From assembly GCA_023411395.1 (NCBI GenBank), contig JAEYOV010000064.1:1-60780 (forward strand): a stretch of DNA of 60,780 nt. The letters run 5' to 3'. Below the pieces are notes generated by a model, which was not told where the DNA came from, searched no databases, and was given only the letters and a program-made list of their open reading frames with translations. The position numbers and the translations under genes are program-made. This DNA comes from Bacillota bacterium. Its GTDB lineage: Bacteria; Bacillota; Clostridia; Christensenellales; Aristaeellaceae. Positions 14,804 through 22,702 of this stretch are shown here, in pieces (the first letter of the stretch is position 1; the number at the start of each line of letters is the position of its first letter).

Positions 14804-15700
14804 TTAATAATAGGCAGACATTTTTTTCAGCCGGTCCCTGAGAATGTCCTGTATATGCTGCGGCATGAGCACTTTCAGGTAAGGTCCGTAGGACAGCAGA
14901 AAGCCGTACACCCACTCGTCCTCGGGATAGGCTACGGAAACCAGGAAGTGCCCGTCCGCTTGCTTTTCGATTTGGGATTCCTCAAAATCGTCATACACCC
15001 GGAAGGCCTGGGAGCCGTCGATCCAAAGCCTCAAAACAACGAAAGGCTTTGCGGGATTGCTTTCATACGCCGGCGGAATCTCCGCCTTTTCGGGGACGGA
15101 AAACTTGCCGCCGCTTAGCCTAACATCCTTCATGCGGGTGAGCTTGAACAGCCGCACCTTGCGGCGCATGCGGCAGAAGGCTTTCAAATACCACGCCCGG
15201 CTCTTGAACCAAAGCTGCAAGGGTTCCGCCTCCCGCTCGGTCTTCTCCCCGGAGGCCCCATAATAGGTAAATCGCAGTACCTTTTTTTGAAGAATCGCGT
15301 CCTTCAATAGCGCCAGTTCGCCTTGCTTCGTCTGGCTCCAGTCGGAAAAGTCCACCGATACCCAATCGCTTTCTCCCGCGCCGAATATAGCCCGCCACTT
15401 TGAAAGCAAGCCCTCTCCCTGGGTGATGCCCACGGCCCTCAGGCCTTGCAGCGCGGCCAGTATCTCCGTCTGCTCCTCCCGGTTCAGCAGCGATTTTTGA
15501 ATCACAAAGCTTTCCACCAAAGCGATGCCGCCGTTTTTCCCCTGGGAGGCATACACCGGGATGCCCGCCTGGCTTAATGCCTCCACATCCCGGTAGATGG
15601 TTCTTGGGGACACGCCAAAATGGCCGGCCAGCTCCGCCGCCGTGGCGGTCTTTTTGTCCAGCAACAGCATTACGATTTCAAACAGCCTGCTTATCTGCAT
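14804..15700 (-). CDS. YafY-type regulator (HTH plus WYL domain)
   Basis: This 298-residue transcription factor has an N-terminal winged helix (KKTATAAELAGHFGVSPRTI then YRDVEALSQAGIPVYASQGK). A WYL domain follows, with the LWFKSRAWYLKAFCRMRRKV strand and a C-terminal WCX extension (VYGFLLSYGPYLKVLMPQHI). WYL domains sense small molecules or nucleic acid ligands. It is divergent from the membrane-protein gene at 15821 and upstream of the cluster ending at 12755; palindromic TGACAG sites lie on both sides. Start ATG at 15700; the preceding bases lack a strong ribosome binding site. Confidence 0.85.
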   Translation of the reverse strand: MQISRLFEIVMLLLDKKTATAAELAGHFGVSPRTIYRDVEALSQAGIPVYASQGKNGGIALVESFVIQKSLLNREEQTEILAALQGLRAVGITQGEGLLSKWRAIFGAGESDWVSVDFSDWSQTKQGELALLKDAILQKKVLRFTYYGASGEKTEREAEPLQLWFKSRAWYLKAFCRMRRKVRLFKLTRMKDVRLSGGKFSVPEKAEIPPAYESNPAKPFVVLRLWIDGSQAFRVYDDFEESQIEKQADGHFLVSVAYPEDEWVYGFLLSYGPYLKVLMPQHIQDILRDRLKKMSAYY

Positions 15701-15757
15701 CAGCTCACCCGATTCATTATACCGCTACGAAATTGGAAGCGCAATGGCAGGAAACGC

Positions 15758-15786
15758 TTGACAGGTGGCATCATCCGCTTTAAGAT
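15758..15786 (+). promoter_or_regulatory. Promoter with TGACAGGT half-site
   Basis: TTGACA (15758-15763), 17-base spacer and TAAGAT (15781-15786) precede the gene at 15821. The -35 overlaps TGACAGGTGGCATCA, which resembles the palindrome at 14784-14801. Confidence 0.7.
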
Positions 15787-15820
15787 GGCATAGGAGGATT
15801 AGGCCAAAGGAGGTTATACC

Positions 15821-16477
15821 ATGAGGAGCCATCAGCTGGGCCGTCTGGGCGCCTGGACGGCCGGCGCCGCCACCCTCTTGTTTGCTTTATCCATGCTCCT
15901 TCCGGACAAGGCGATTTCCGGCCTGCTTTCCTATGGTACCAGCTTTTTTATTGCCTTGGGGTATCTGTTAATGACCTGCGGGCTTGCCGCCCTTGCGGCG
16001 CAGGAGCGGAAGGGCTGCGCCTATGCCTCCGTTGCCTTCGCGGCGGTGTATGCCTCCCTGATCCTGCTTGTATACTATACCCAACTGACCACGGTATGGC
16101 ATAAGGCCGCCCCGGCGGAGATGCTGGACGCGCTCACCTACAGGCCCGGAAGCTGGATGTTCAGCATAGACCTGCTGGGTTACGGGATGCTCAGCCTATC
16201 CGCCGTCTTTGCGGGGCTGTCCATCACAGCCGTGACAAAAGGGGAAGCATGGCTGCGCCGCCTGTTGCTGATCCATGGAATCTTTGCCGTCACCTGCCTG
16301 CTGTTTCCCGTCCTGAACCTTTTTAAAGAGGGTACGGGCGCCGCCGGCGGAGATTTGTTCGGGGTGATCGCGCTGGAATTCTGGTGCGTGTACTTCCTGC
16401 CGGTGACGGTGCTTTTTGCCGGATACATGAAAAGGCAAGACCCCGAGTCAAAAGGCAGCGTTTCAAGTAACCAATAA
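15821..16477 (+). CDS. Six-helix integral membrane protein of unknown function
   Basis: The 218-residue protein has about six hydrophobic segments, for example LGYLLMTCGLAALAA, VAFAAVYASLILLVYY and FLPVTVLFAGYM, with short loops. It has no signature I recognise. AAAGGAGG stands seven bases before the ATG. Promoter and divergent WYL gene suggest it is part of the same regulon. It ends 19 bases before the DUF368 gene, which may be cotranscribed. Confidence 0.7.
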   Translation: MRSHQLGRLGAWTAGAATLLFALSMLLPDKAISGLLSYGTSFFIALGYLLMTCGLAALAAQERKGCAYASVAFAAVYASLILLVYYTQLTTVWHKAAPAEMLDALTYRPGSWMFSIDLLGYGMLSLSAVFAGLSITAVTKGEAWLRRLLLIHGIFAVTCLLFPVLNLFKEGTGAAGGDLFGVIALEFWCVYFLPVTVLFAGYMKRQDPESKGSVSSNQ

Positions 16478-16496
16478 AAATTGCGGAGATGGATGT

Positions 16497-17351
16497 ATGA
16501 AAAACACAGGGCGTGCGGACTGGATATTGCGGCTCATCAAAGGCATGTTTATCGGCAGCGGCTTCATTCTCCCCGGCGTCAGCGGCGGGGCGCTGGCGGC
16601 GGTGTTCGGCATCTATGAGCGGTTGATTGGCTTTATGGCCAATCTGAGGAAGGATTTCAAACAGAACGTTGCCTTTTTCCTGCCGGTAGCGCTGGGGATG
16701 GCCGTCGGCGTCTTTGTGCTGGCCTTCCCCATCGATTACCTGCTTCAAAGCTCCGAAACGTACGTGCTATGGTTCTTTATCGGCTGCATCCTGGGCACGC
16801 TACCGGCACTTTTTAGGCAGGCCGCCAAAAAGGGATGGAAATACTGGCATCTGGGCCTGATGGCGGCTGTCTGCGCAGGGGCGTTCGCGCTCCTCCGGGC
16901 TCTGCAAAACGCCGGGGCCGTGTCACTCAGCCAGGGCTTTTTCACCTGGGTGCTGGCGGGGGCGCTCATCGGCCTGGGCGTGGTAGTGCCCGGGCTGAGC
17001 CCGTCCAACCTTTTGATGTATTTGAACCTTGACCAGGGCGGGCGGGTGTACGAGGGTATGACCAGCGGCATCAAGAACCTGGATTTGGGCGTCATCCTCC
17101 CGCTGCTTTTGGGCGTGGCCGCCTGCGTGCTGCTTTTGTCAAAGCTGATGAACTATATCTTCGGCAAGGCGTACGCAACGCTGTATCATGCGATCATAGG
17201 ATTTGTCATCGCGTCCACCCTGATCATCGTGCCCACGGACTTCAATTACATAAGCGTGGGCGGGCTGATTTGCCTGGCGGTCATGGCCGCCGGCGCCGCT
17301 CTGGCGCTATTTATGTCCAGGCTGGAGGGCAAATACAAGCCGGAGAGCTGA
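16497..17351 (+). CDS. DUF368 family membrane protein
   Basis: The 284-residue protein has eight or so membrane segments and the DUF368 opening GMFIGSGFILPGVSGGALAA. A second copy of the motif is seen at IGLGVVVPGLSPSNLLMYLN, so the fold is an inverted repeat of two halves. Members of this family have been linked to undecaprenyl-phosphate recycling (DUF368/PopT), which is established knowledge, not visible here. No neighbouring envelope gene strengthens this. Confidence 0.82.
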   Translation: MKNTGRADWILRLIKGMFIGSGFILPGVSGGALAAVFGIYERLIGFMANLRKDFKQNVAFFLPVALGMAVGVFVLAFPIDYLLQSSETYVLWFFIGCILGTLPALFRQAAKKGWKYWHLGLMAAVCAGAFALLRALQNAGAVSLSQGFFTWVLAGALIGLGVVVPGLSPSNLLMYLNLDQGGRVYEGMTSGIKNLDLGVILPLLLGVAACVLLLSKLMNYIFGKAYATLYHAIIGFVIASTLIIVPTDFNYISVGGLICLAVMAAGAALALFMSRLEGKYKPES

Positions 17352-17356
17352 TTCTT

Positions 17357-17719
17357 CTACAGCAGCTCTTCGCGGACGGATTTGGACAGGCTTTTGACCA
17401 CCAGATCATAGGAATGGTCGATCATCTGATACAGCAACGCCTCCTCCATCTGTTCCACCCACACGGTATTGCGGTGGGGCTGCTGGCTGGGCGGGCAATG
17501 GTAACCCCGCACCACCACGCCGGGAAACTGAAGGCGGTAGACGCCGGCCAATAAAGGATCGCATTTCAATGTGATCTTGTAATTGCCCGGCCTGGCATAA
17601 ATCTCCGCGAAGATTTTTCCCTTCACCTTGACGCACACAGGCTCCGGGCCAAAGGGGTATTCGGCATAGGCCTGATGCTTGTTCAGGCAGTAGGCGGCCA
17701 AAGCTTCCGGCGTGATCAT
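17357..17719 (-). CDS. MmcQ/YjbR family protein
   Basis: The 120-residue protein has the YjbR layout: NKHQAYAEYPFGPEPVCVKV, then GKIFAEIYAR, the ITLKCDP strand and HRNTVWVEQMEEALLYQMID, followed by the C-terminal helix VKSLSKSVREELL. The fold resembles CyaY and a DNA-binding role has been suggested for the family. It converges on the DUF368 gene with five bases between the stops. Confidence 0.85.
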   Translation of the reverse strand: MITPEALAAYCLNKHQAYAEYPFGPEPVCVKVKGKIFAEIYARPGNYKITLKCDPLLAGVYRLQFPGVVVRGYHCPPSQQPHRNTVWVEQMEEALLYQMIDHSYDLVVKSLSKSVREELL

Positions 17720-17841
17720 CGTCTTTCCCCAGCCCGGCCGAGGCCTGGCATTTCCATTTCCTTCAAAGGTATGCTTCCAAGCAGGCGCAATAAGCGCGGC
17801 ATGTTATGGGAAGTATACCATATCCCGCCTCCCGTTTCCAT

Positions 17842-17875
17842 AAAAATGGCCGGCAGCGCGTTGCGCCGCCGGCCA
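17842..17875 (-). terminator. Terminator of the cytochrome b5-like lipoprotein gene
   Basis: A GC-rich stem (GGCCGGC...GCCGGCC) is followed on the minus strand by ATTTTTA. Confidence 0.8.
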
Positions 17876-17898
17876 CTTAACACAAATTCAATTACCGT

Positions 17899-18828
17899 TC
17901 ATTCCTTGATTTTTCCGACAACAGGCACCCTGGACAAGGTGGACAGGCCATGGGGCGATTTTGTCATGATTATCTCGGTCAGGTCCTGGCCCGCCTCGTT
18001 TCCGTTGTGCATTCCGTTACGCCACAAGGCGCTGTTGGTCATATCGTAGATCACACCGTTCACAGCCACATAAGCGGGCATGCCGTTCTTGCCGTTATAG
18101 GCGGCAAGCTCTTCCAGTGTCAGCAGCAATTCGCCGCTTGTGTTGACATCGGCGGATTCCACGATTTCCCCAACCACGGGTACCTTCTCCAGCACACCCA
18201 CGCCGTGGGGGGACTGTTCCTTGATCTGCACCGTCAGATCGAGCCCGGCGGCAAAACCGTTATGCATGCCTTCCTTCCAGAAGGCGCTATTGGTCACATC
18301 GTAGATCAAGCCATCCACGGCGATGTAGGCGGGCATGCCTTCAAGGCCGTTATAGGCTGCCAGTTCCTCCAGCGTCAGCGTCAGCAGCGCGTCCGCGCCG
18401 GTTGTGCTGACCAGCTTGCCGACTACCGGCACATCTTCCATAATAGCCAGGCCGTGGGGGGAAGCCTTGGTCAATTCCGTCAGATCCAGCCCGGCGAAAT
18501 AGTTCACATGCTGTCCGTCTTTCCAACCCGGGTTGTTGGTCACATCATAAACGAGGCCCTCCACGGCAACGTAGGCGGGCTGCCCATTCTTGCCGTTAAA
18601 GGCAGCCAACTCCGCCAGGGTAAACGTCCGCTCCGCGCCGGCTGACGGGCTGGGTGCAGGTGATGCCTCAGCGGCAGGTTCGGGGGTCGCCGTAGGCATC
18701 GGTGTGGGCGAGGCGGTTGCGGTAGGCACCGGTGTGGCGGTAGCGATGGGGGCAGGCGCCGCGCAGCCTGCCAGAACAGCCAGCACCAAGATCATTGTCA
18801 CGCCAAGAAACAGGGTTTTTTTCTTCAT
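17899..18828 (-). CDS. Lipoprotein with three cytochrome b5-like repeats
   Basis: The 309-residue protein has a lipoprotein signal (lipobox LAGC, Cys22), a Pro/Thr/Ala-rich linker to about residue 65, and three repeats of about 75 residues. Each reads TLEELAAYNGKNGMPAYVAV, then YDVTN..W..G.H, AGLDLT and SPHG, then VPVVG. The conserved His in G-x-H and in SPHG are candidate haem ligands, as in the clostridial cytochrome b5-like family; the classical HPGG motif is absent. It acts outside the membrane, perhaps as a multihaem electron carrier. ATG 18828 has AAAGGAG seven bases upstream; an earlier GTG at 18849 overlaps that site. Confidence 0.82.
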   Translation of the reverse strand: MKKKTLFLGVTMILVLAVLAGCAAPAPIATATPVPTATASPTPMPTATPEPAAEASPAPSPSAGAERTFTLAELAAFNGKNGQPAYVAVEGLVYDVTNNPGWKDGQHVNYFAGLDLTELTKASPHGLAIMEDVPVVGKLVSTTGADALLTLTLEELAAYNGLEGMPAYIAVDGLIYDVTNSAFWKEGMHNGFAAGLDLTVQIKEQSPHGVGVLEKVPVVGEIVESADVNTSGELLLTLEELAAYNGKNGMPAYVAVNGVIYDMTNSALWRNGMHNGNEAGQDLTEIIMTKSPHGLSTLSRVPVVGKIKE

Positions 18829-18994
18829 ACATAAGCTCCTTTCGTCCACTGCGGGAATGGAAAACGTGCTGCCCTATGATCTCCCGGCCGCACCGCTTTC
18901 ATCAATCTTGCGTACGGATGTACCGGGCCCGGCATTTTTCTGTCGTATTCAGCCCCGGCCCGCTCATCCTATAGAATGGACAAACGGAAGGAAA

Positions 18995-19026
18995 ATGAAA
19001 CCTCTGCAACCATATGATTGCAGAGG
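18995..19026 (-). terminator. Probable terminator of the ABC exporter operon
   Basis: CCTCTGCAA (19001-19009) pairs with TTGCAGAGG (19018-19026); only TTTCATTTT follows on the minus strand, so it is weaker than the others. The rest of the 280-base gap shows no gene. Confidence 0.5.
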
Positions 19027-19108
19027 CCAAATTGTGGAAATCGCACCGGATCATACCGCAAAGCCATAATCTGTGACAAATAGACCCTGACGGACCGGAA
19101 CGGCCGGT

Positions 19109-20392
19109 TTATGCCCTTGCCTTGCGCGCGGCCCGCAGCACGCGCAAAAGTTCACCCAATTTGGGCGGCTTGCCGTACATCAAAACGCCGATGCGGTATA
19201 TGCGCGCCGCCAGCATGCCGATAAAGGCCGTCGTCCCAATCAGCAACAGGACGGAGATCATGATCTCATACCATGCCGGGCTGGACATGGCAATGCGCAC
19301 AAACATGGCCATGGGCGATGTAAACGGCAGGTAGGAGCAGAATGCCATGGCCGTATTGTCGATATTGCCGGAGGCCATAGACATCATCACCACCATGAAG
19401 GCGATAACGAACCCGAAGATCACGGGCATCGTGGTGGTGTTCACATCCTCCGTGCGGGAGGCCAGGGAACCGATGGCGCCGAACAGGAAGGCATACAGGA
19501 AGTAACCCAGCACAAAGAACAAAAGCGCGAAGCCCACAATGGGAAGCGGCATATTGAAAATGGAAGCAATGATTTCATTCCCTGCCCAGGACGCCTGATT
19601 GACTTTGAAAAATACGATGGCCGACCCGAAGATGGCGGCCATTTGAATGAACCCCGCCATCCCTGAGCCGATGATTTTTCCAAACAGCAGGCTGTTGGGC
19701 CGCGCGGAGGTGATCAGAAGCTCCATCGTACGGGAGCTTTTTTCCGTGGCCACTGCGGTGGACACAAGCTGCCCGTAAATGAGGATGGCCATATACAGCG
19801 CGAAGATCAGCGCGTAGGTGTAGAAGAAGGTCTCCATCTGGCTGACGCCCAGGTTCTGAACCGATAAGGAGACCGGCGGCGTCAGGATTTGCGGTATCTC
19901 CTGTTGGGAAGCACCAAGCGCCGTCAGCCTCTCCAGACGGTAGGCCGATTGCAGCGCGCCGGAAAGCACTGCGCCGGTGTTGTCGTACATCCCCTGGTTC
20001 CGGGCGATATACGTAAGTTCCTGGTCACTTTTGATGATGGCGGCACCCTCGTATATGCCTTCGGCTACCTGGCTCCTCACCGTCTGCTCGCCGGTGCTGA
20101 CTACCTGGACCGTAAATCCATAAAGAGAGGAAGTAAACATCTCCAGCGCCTCCTTGCTCAAGGCACCGTCATCATTGACTACGGCCAGCGGCGGCCCCGA
20201 TGGCGCAGTCTTCTGTATGGCGGTCCCTTCCCCGCCCTCACCGGCGGGGGACCCAGCAAACAAGCCTTTGATGGTGGGAAAGGACAAGACAACCGCGACG
20301 GCAAGCACCAGCGCAACCGTCATCCCCATGTATACCTTGTTTTTGAAATAGCCCGCCAGTTCAAAGCGGAGCACGGAAAAAAACTGCTTCAT
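19109..20392 (-). CDS. ABC-2 type exporter permease (NatB-like)
   Basis: The 427-residue permease has one N-terminal membrane helix (VYMGMTVALVLAVAVVL), a large extracytoplasmic domain of about 150 residues, and five to six C-terminal helices. The motif EKSSRTMELLITSARPNSLL is typical of NatB. With the adjacent ATPase it forms an exporter, classically for Na+ or toxic compounds. The start is ATG 20392 (GAGGAGG five bases upstream), ten bases after the ATPase stop; an upstream ATG at 20431 would overlap the ATPase. Confidence 0.87.
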   Translation of the reverse strand: MKQFFSVLRFELAGYFKNKVYMGMTVALVLAVAVVLSFPTIKGLFAGSPAGEGGEGTAIQKTAPSGPPLAVVNDDGALSKEALEMFTSSLYGFTVQVVSTGEQTVRSQVAEGIYEGAAIIKSDQELTYIARNQGMYDNTGAVLSGALQSAYRLERLTALGASQQEIPQILTPPVSLSVQNLGVSQMETFFYTYALIFALYMAILIYGQLVSTAVATEKSSRTMELLITSARPNSLLFGKIIGSGMAGFIQMAAIFGSAIVFFKVNQASWAGNEIIASIFNMPLPIVGFALLFFVLGYFLYAFLFGAIGSLASRTEDVNTTTMPVIFGFVIAFMVVMMSMASGNIDNTAMAFCSYLPFTSPMAMFVRIAMSSPAWYEIMISVLLLIGTTAFIGMLAARIYRIGVLMYGKPPKLGELLRVLRAARKARA

Positions 20393-20402
20393 ACTACCCT
20401 CC

Positions 20403-21308
20403 TCAAACGGCTTCGCCCGTGTACTCGACAAAGATATCGTTCAGTGACGGTTCGAATACGCGAAAGCCCTCCACCGCAATATTTTCCCCGGCCATAGCGT
20501 TCAAAAGGGGAAGCGTGTCCGGGACCGCACCCACGTGAACATGCAGCGCATCCTGAATGATTTCTGCCCGCAGGCCCATGTTCCGCGCAAAGGCGAGTGC
20601 CTTTTGCTGCTGGCCGGGGGCGGCCTCCACCAGGATGTGGCGGCGGTCATAGCTGCGCTTGTGAGCGGCGATGGACGTATCCAGCACGATGCGGCCCTGG
20701 CTCAGGATAACGATATCCTGGCAGAATTCTTCCACGTAGTTCATTTGATGGCTGGAAAAGAGTACGATCTTTCCCGCATCGATGCATTCCCGCACGATGT
20801 CTTTGAGCAGCATGGCGTTCACGGGATCCAGCCCGGAAAACGGCTCGTCCAGGATTACCATTTGCGGGTCGCCCAGCATGGCCACCGCCAGCTGAATTTT
20901 CTGCTGGTTCCCCTTGGACAGCGTATCCACCTTTTTGTTGGCATACGCCGCAAGCTCCATGCGGTCAAGCCACTTTTTCGCCTCGTCCCTGGCATGGGCG
21001 GAGCTTAGTCCCCGCAGCGTTCCCAAATACGTCAACTGATCCAGGATCAGCCGCTTGGGGTAAAGCCCCCGCTCCTCCGGCAGATAGCCGATGCGGTAGT
21101 CCTCCCGGCGGAAGGGCTTGCCGTCCAATAAAACCTGCCCGCCGTCGGCGGGAAACACATCCATTACAATGCGCAGCGTCGTCGTCTTGCCCGCACCGTT
21201 GCGGCCGAGTAATCCAACGGAGCGCCCGCTTTCCACCGAAAAACCGATACCCTTCAAAACTTCCTTGTCACCAAAGCGCTTTTCAAGCTGTTTGAGTTCC
21301 AGCTTCAT
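20403..21308 (-). CDS. ABC exporter ATP-binding protein (NatA-like)
   Basis: The 301-residue ATPase shows Walker A GRNGAGKTTTLR, Q-loop region GYLPEERGLYPK, signature LSKGNQQKIQLA, Walker B MVILDEPFSGLDP and the switch His (FSSHQMNYVEEF). A C-terminal DUF4162-like regulatory part follows. It powers the permease encoded next. Of the CcmA/NatA class by the YPKRLILDQLTYLGTL stretch. Confidence 0.92.
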   Translation of the reverse strand: MKLELKQLEKRFGDKEVLKGIGFSVESGRSVGLLGRNGAGKTTTLRIVMDVFPADGGQVLLDGKPFRREDYRIGYLPEERGLYPKRLILDQLTYLGTLRGLSSAHARDEAKKWLDRMELAAYANKKVDTLSKGNQQKIQLAVAMLGDPQMVILDEPFSGLDPVNAMLLKDIVRECIDAGKIVLFSSHQMNYVEEFCQDIVILSQGRIVLDTSIAAHKRSYDRRHILVEAAPGQQQKALAFARNMGLRAEIIQDALHVHVGAVPDTLPLLNAMAGENIAVEGFRVFEPSLNDIFVEYTGEAV

Positions 21309-21331
21309 ATCTCCCCATCCTTCCGGTTTTG

Positions 21332-21955
21332 TTACCAGCGGTCAAAATGCATCTTTTTTTCCACATCCACAGGATACTGGCGGATCGCGGGCTGCTGCCC
21401 GGCCGGATAACCCAGCGCCAGATAGCAGGCGATTTCATATCCCTCTTTTACATTCAGCGCCGTCTTCAGGTGTTTGATTTCCTCGGTAAAAGGAATGCGC
21501 ATGACGCCCTGTATGCCCTCGCCGGCAGCGGCCAGCAGCATGTTTTCGATGCAGCACCAGATGGAGGCAAATCCATTGAGGGCGGAAAGGCTGCCGGGCG
21601 TTAAAAGAGGCTCCGGTTGATGGAACAGGGGAATGATCAAACATCCCGCGTCCACAAGCATCCTGTGCTGCTTGGGAATGGCGTCGATGTACATTTCCCG
21701 CTGGCTGTTTTCCGTCATGCCCCACCGGTCGACGATTTCCACCGCCTCCCTCCGGTCCCTCTCCCGGACAAGACGCACCACTTCAAGCCGCCGGGCTTTA
21801 TCAGGCAGAATGATGAACTCCCATTCCCGCATGTGGTTGTTGGTGGGAGCCATAAGGCCCGCGGCAATGATCCGCCGGAGCACGGCCGGTTCAATGGGCC
21901 TGGCCTCAAAATCGCGCACCGTCCGGCGGGCATTGATCGCCTCATAGATTTCCAT
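21332..21955 (-). CDS. Nitroreductase family protein
   Basis: The 207-residue flavoprotein begins MEIYEAINARRTVRDFEARP, the FMN-binding Arg pattern of nitroreductases. It continues with LMAPTNNHMREWEFIILPDK and a C-terminal CYLALGYPAGQQP. It reduces nitro or quinone-like compounds with NAD(P)H. The ATG at 21955 has AGGAAGG five bases upstream; the open frame extends to 22012 without support. It ends 23 bases before the ABC ATPase start on the same strand, so the three genes may form one transcript. Confidence 0.85.
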   Translation of the reverse strand: MEIYEAINARRTVRDFEARPIEPAVLRRIIAAGLMAPTNNHMREWEFIILPDKARRLEVVRLVRERDRREAVEIVDRWGMTENSQREMYIDAIPKQHRMLVDAGCLIIPLFHQPEPLLTPGSLSALNGFASIWCCIENMLLAAAGEGIQGVMRIPFTEEIKHLKTALNVKEGYEIACYLALGYPAGQQPAIRQYPVDVEKKMHFDRW

Positions 21956-22106
21956 ATATACCTTCCTTTCCATATACATTTGTATCGTACAAAAATCCTT
22001 TTCGATTGTCAATCATATCCACCGGGACAGCACAAAAAGATAGTAAAATCTTTCTTGACGCATACAGGCCCCGCATTCCCCGGTATACGGACAGATCATA
22101 AAATGA

Positions 22107-22135
22107 TTGACGCATGTGAATAAAAGTATTAGAAT
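22107..22135 (+). promoter_or_regulatory. Promoter of the hydrogenase operon
   Basis: TTGACG (22107-22112), a 17-base spacer and TAGAAT (22130-22135). Initiation is expected near 22142, directly in front of the Rex-type operator. Confidence 0.72.
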
Positions 22136-22148
22136 AATAACATATGTA

Positions 22149-22166
22149 TCGTTAATTAAATAACAA
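22149..22166 (+). promoter_or_regulatory. Rex (NADH/NAD+ sensor) operator
   Basis: TCGTTAATTAAATAACAA agrees with the known Rex consensus TTGTTAANNNNTTAACAA at 12 of 14 defined positions. It lies a few bases downstream of the predicted start site, where a bound repressor would block transcription. Rex leaves DNA when NADH is high, fitting control of an NADH-linked hydrogenase. Confidence 0.8.
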
Positions 22167-22192
22167 ACTTGACGTCAGAGGGAGATGAGCCT

Positions 22193-22702
22193 ATGGAAAC
22201 GACCATCAATTCCGAACGGACCCTGACGCCCCGCATGGTCAAGGAGATTGAAAAGATCGCCCTGCGGTACAAAGACCAGCCCGACCAACTGATGCGCCTG
22301 CTGCTGGATATTCAAAAAGTAGCCTCCAATGCCTTCCCCCGGGAGGTTGCTGTCATTGTCAGCCGCATCACCGGCATCCCGGAGGCCAAAATCTACGGTT
22401 TTATCAGTTTTTATGCCATGTTTTCCCCTGAACCCAGGGGGACGTACGTGGTACGCATGTGCAAAAGCGCTCCCTGCCATGTGTGCGGGGCGGTGCCGGT
22501 GATGGAGGCCATCGTGCGCACGCTGGGCATTAAGCCGGGAGAGACGACCAAGGACGGGCGTTTCACCCTGGAATACTGCCAGTGCCTGGGGGTGTGTGAG
22601 TCCTCCCCCGCCATTTTGGTGAATGACAAGGTGTACAAAAACCTTACGCCCGGCCGGGCCGCCACGCTGATGGAAGATTATCAGAGAGGGGATGTGAGGT
22701 AA
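22193..22702 (+). CDS. NADH-linked hydrogenase, NuoE/HydC-like [2Fe-2S] subunit
   Basis: The 169-residue subunit has an N-terminal helical bundle (MLLDIQKVA-like region, then IPEAKIYGFISFYAMF) and a thioredoxin-like [2Fe-2S] domain. The likely ligands are Cys90, Cys95 (CKSAPC), Cys131 and Cys135 (CLGVC). It passes electrons between the flavin subunit and the hydrogenase chain. ATG 22193 has GGGAG eight bases upstream; an earlier TTG at 22169 is rejected. The stop TAA abuts the ATG of the next gene. Confidence 0.92.
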   Translation: METTINSERTLTPRMVKEIEKIALRYKDQPDQLMRLLLDIQKVASNAFPREVAVIVSRITGIPEAKIYGFISFYAMFSPEPRGTYVVRMCKSAPCHVCGAVPVMEAIVRTLGIKPGETTKDGRFTLEYCQCLGVCESSPAILVNDKVYKNLTPGRAATLMEDYQRGDVR

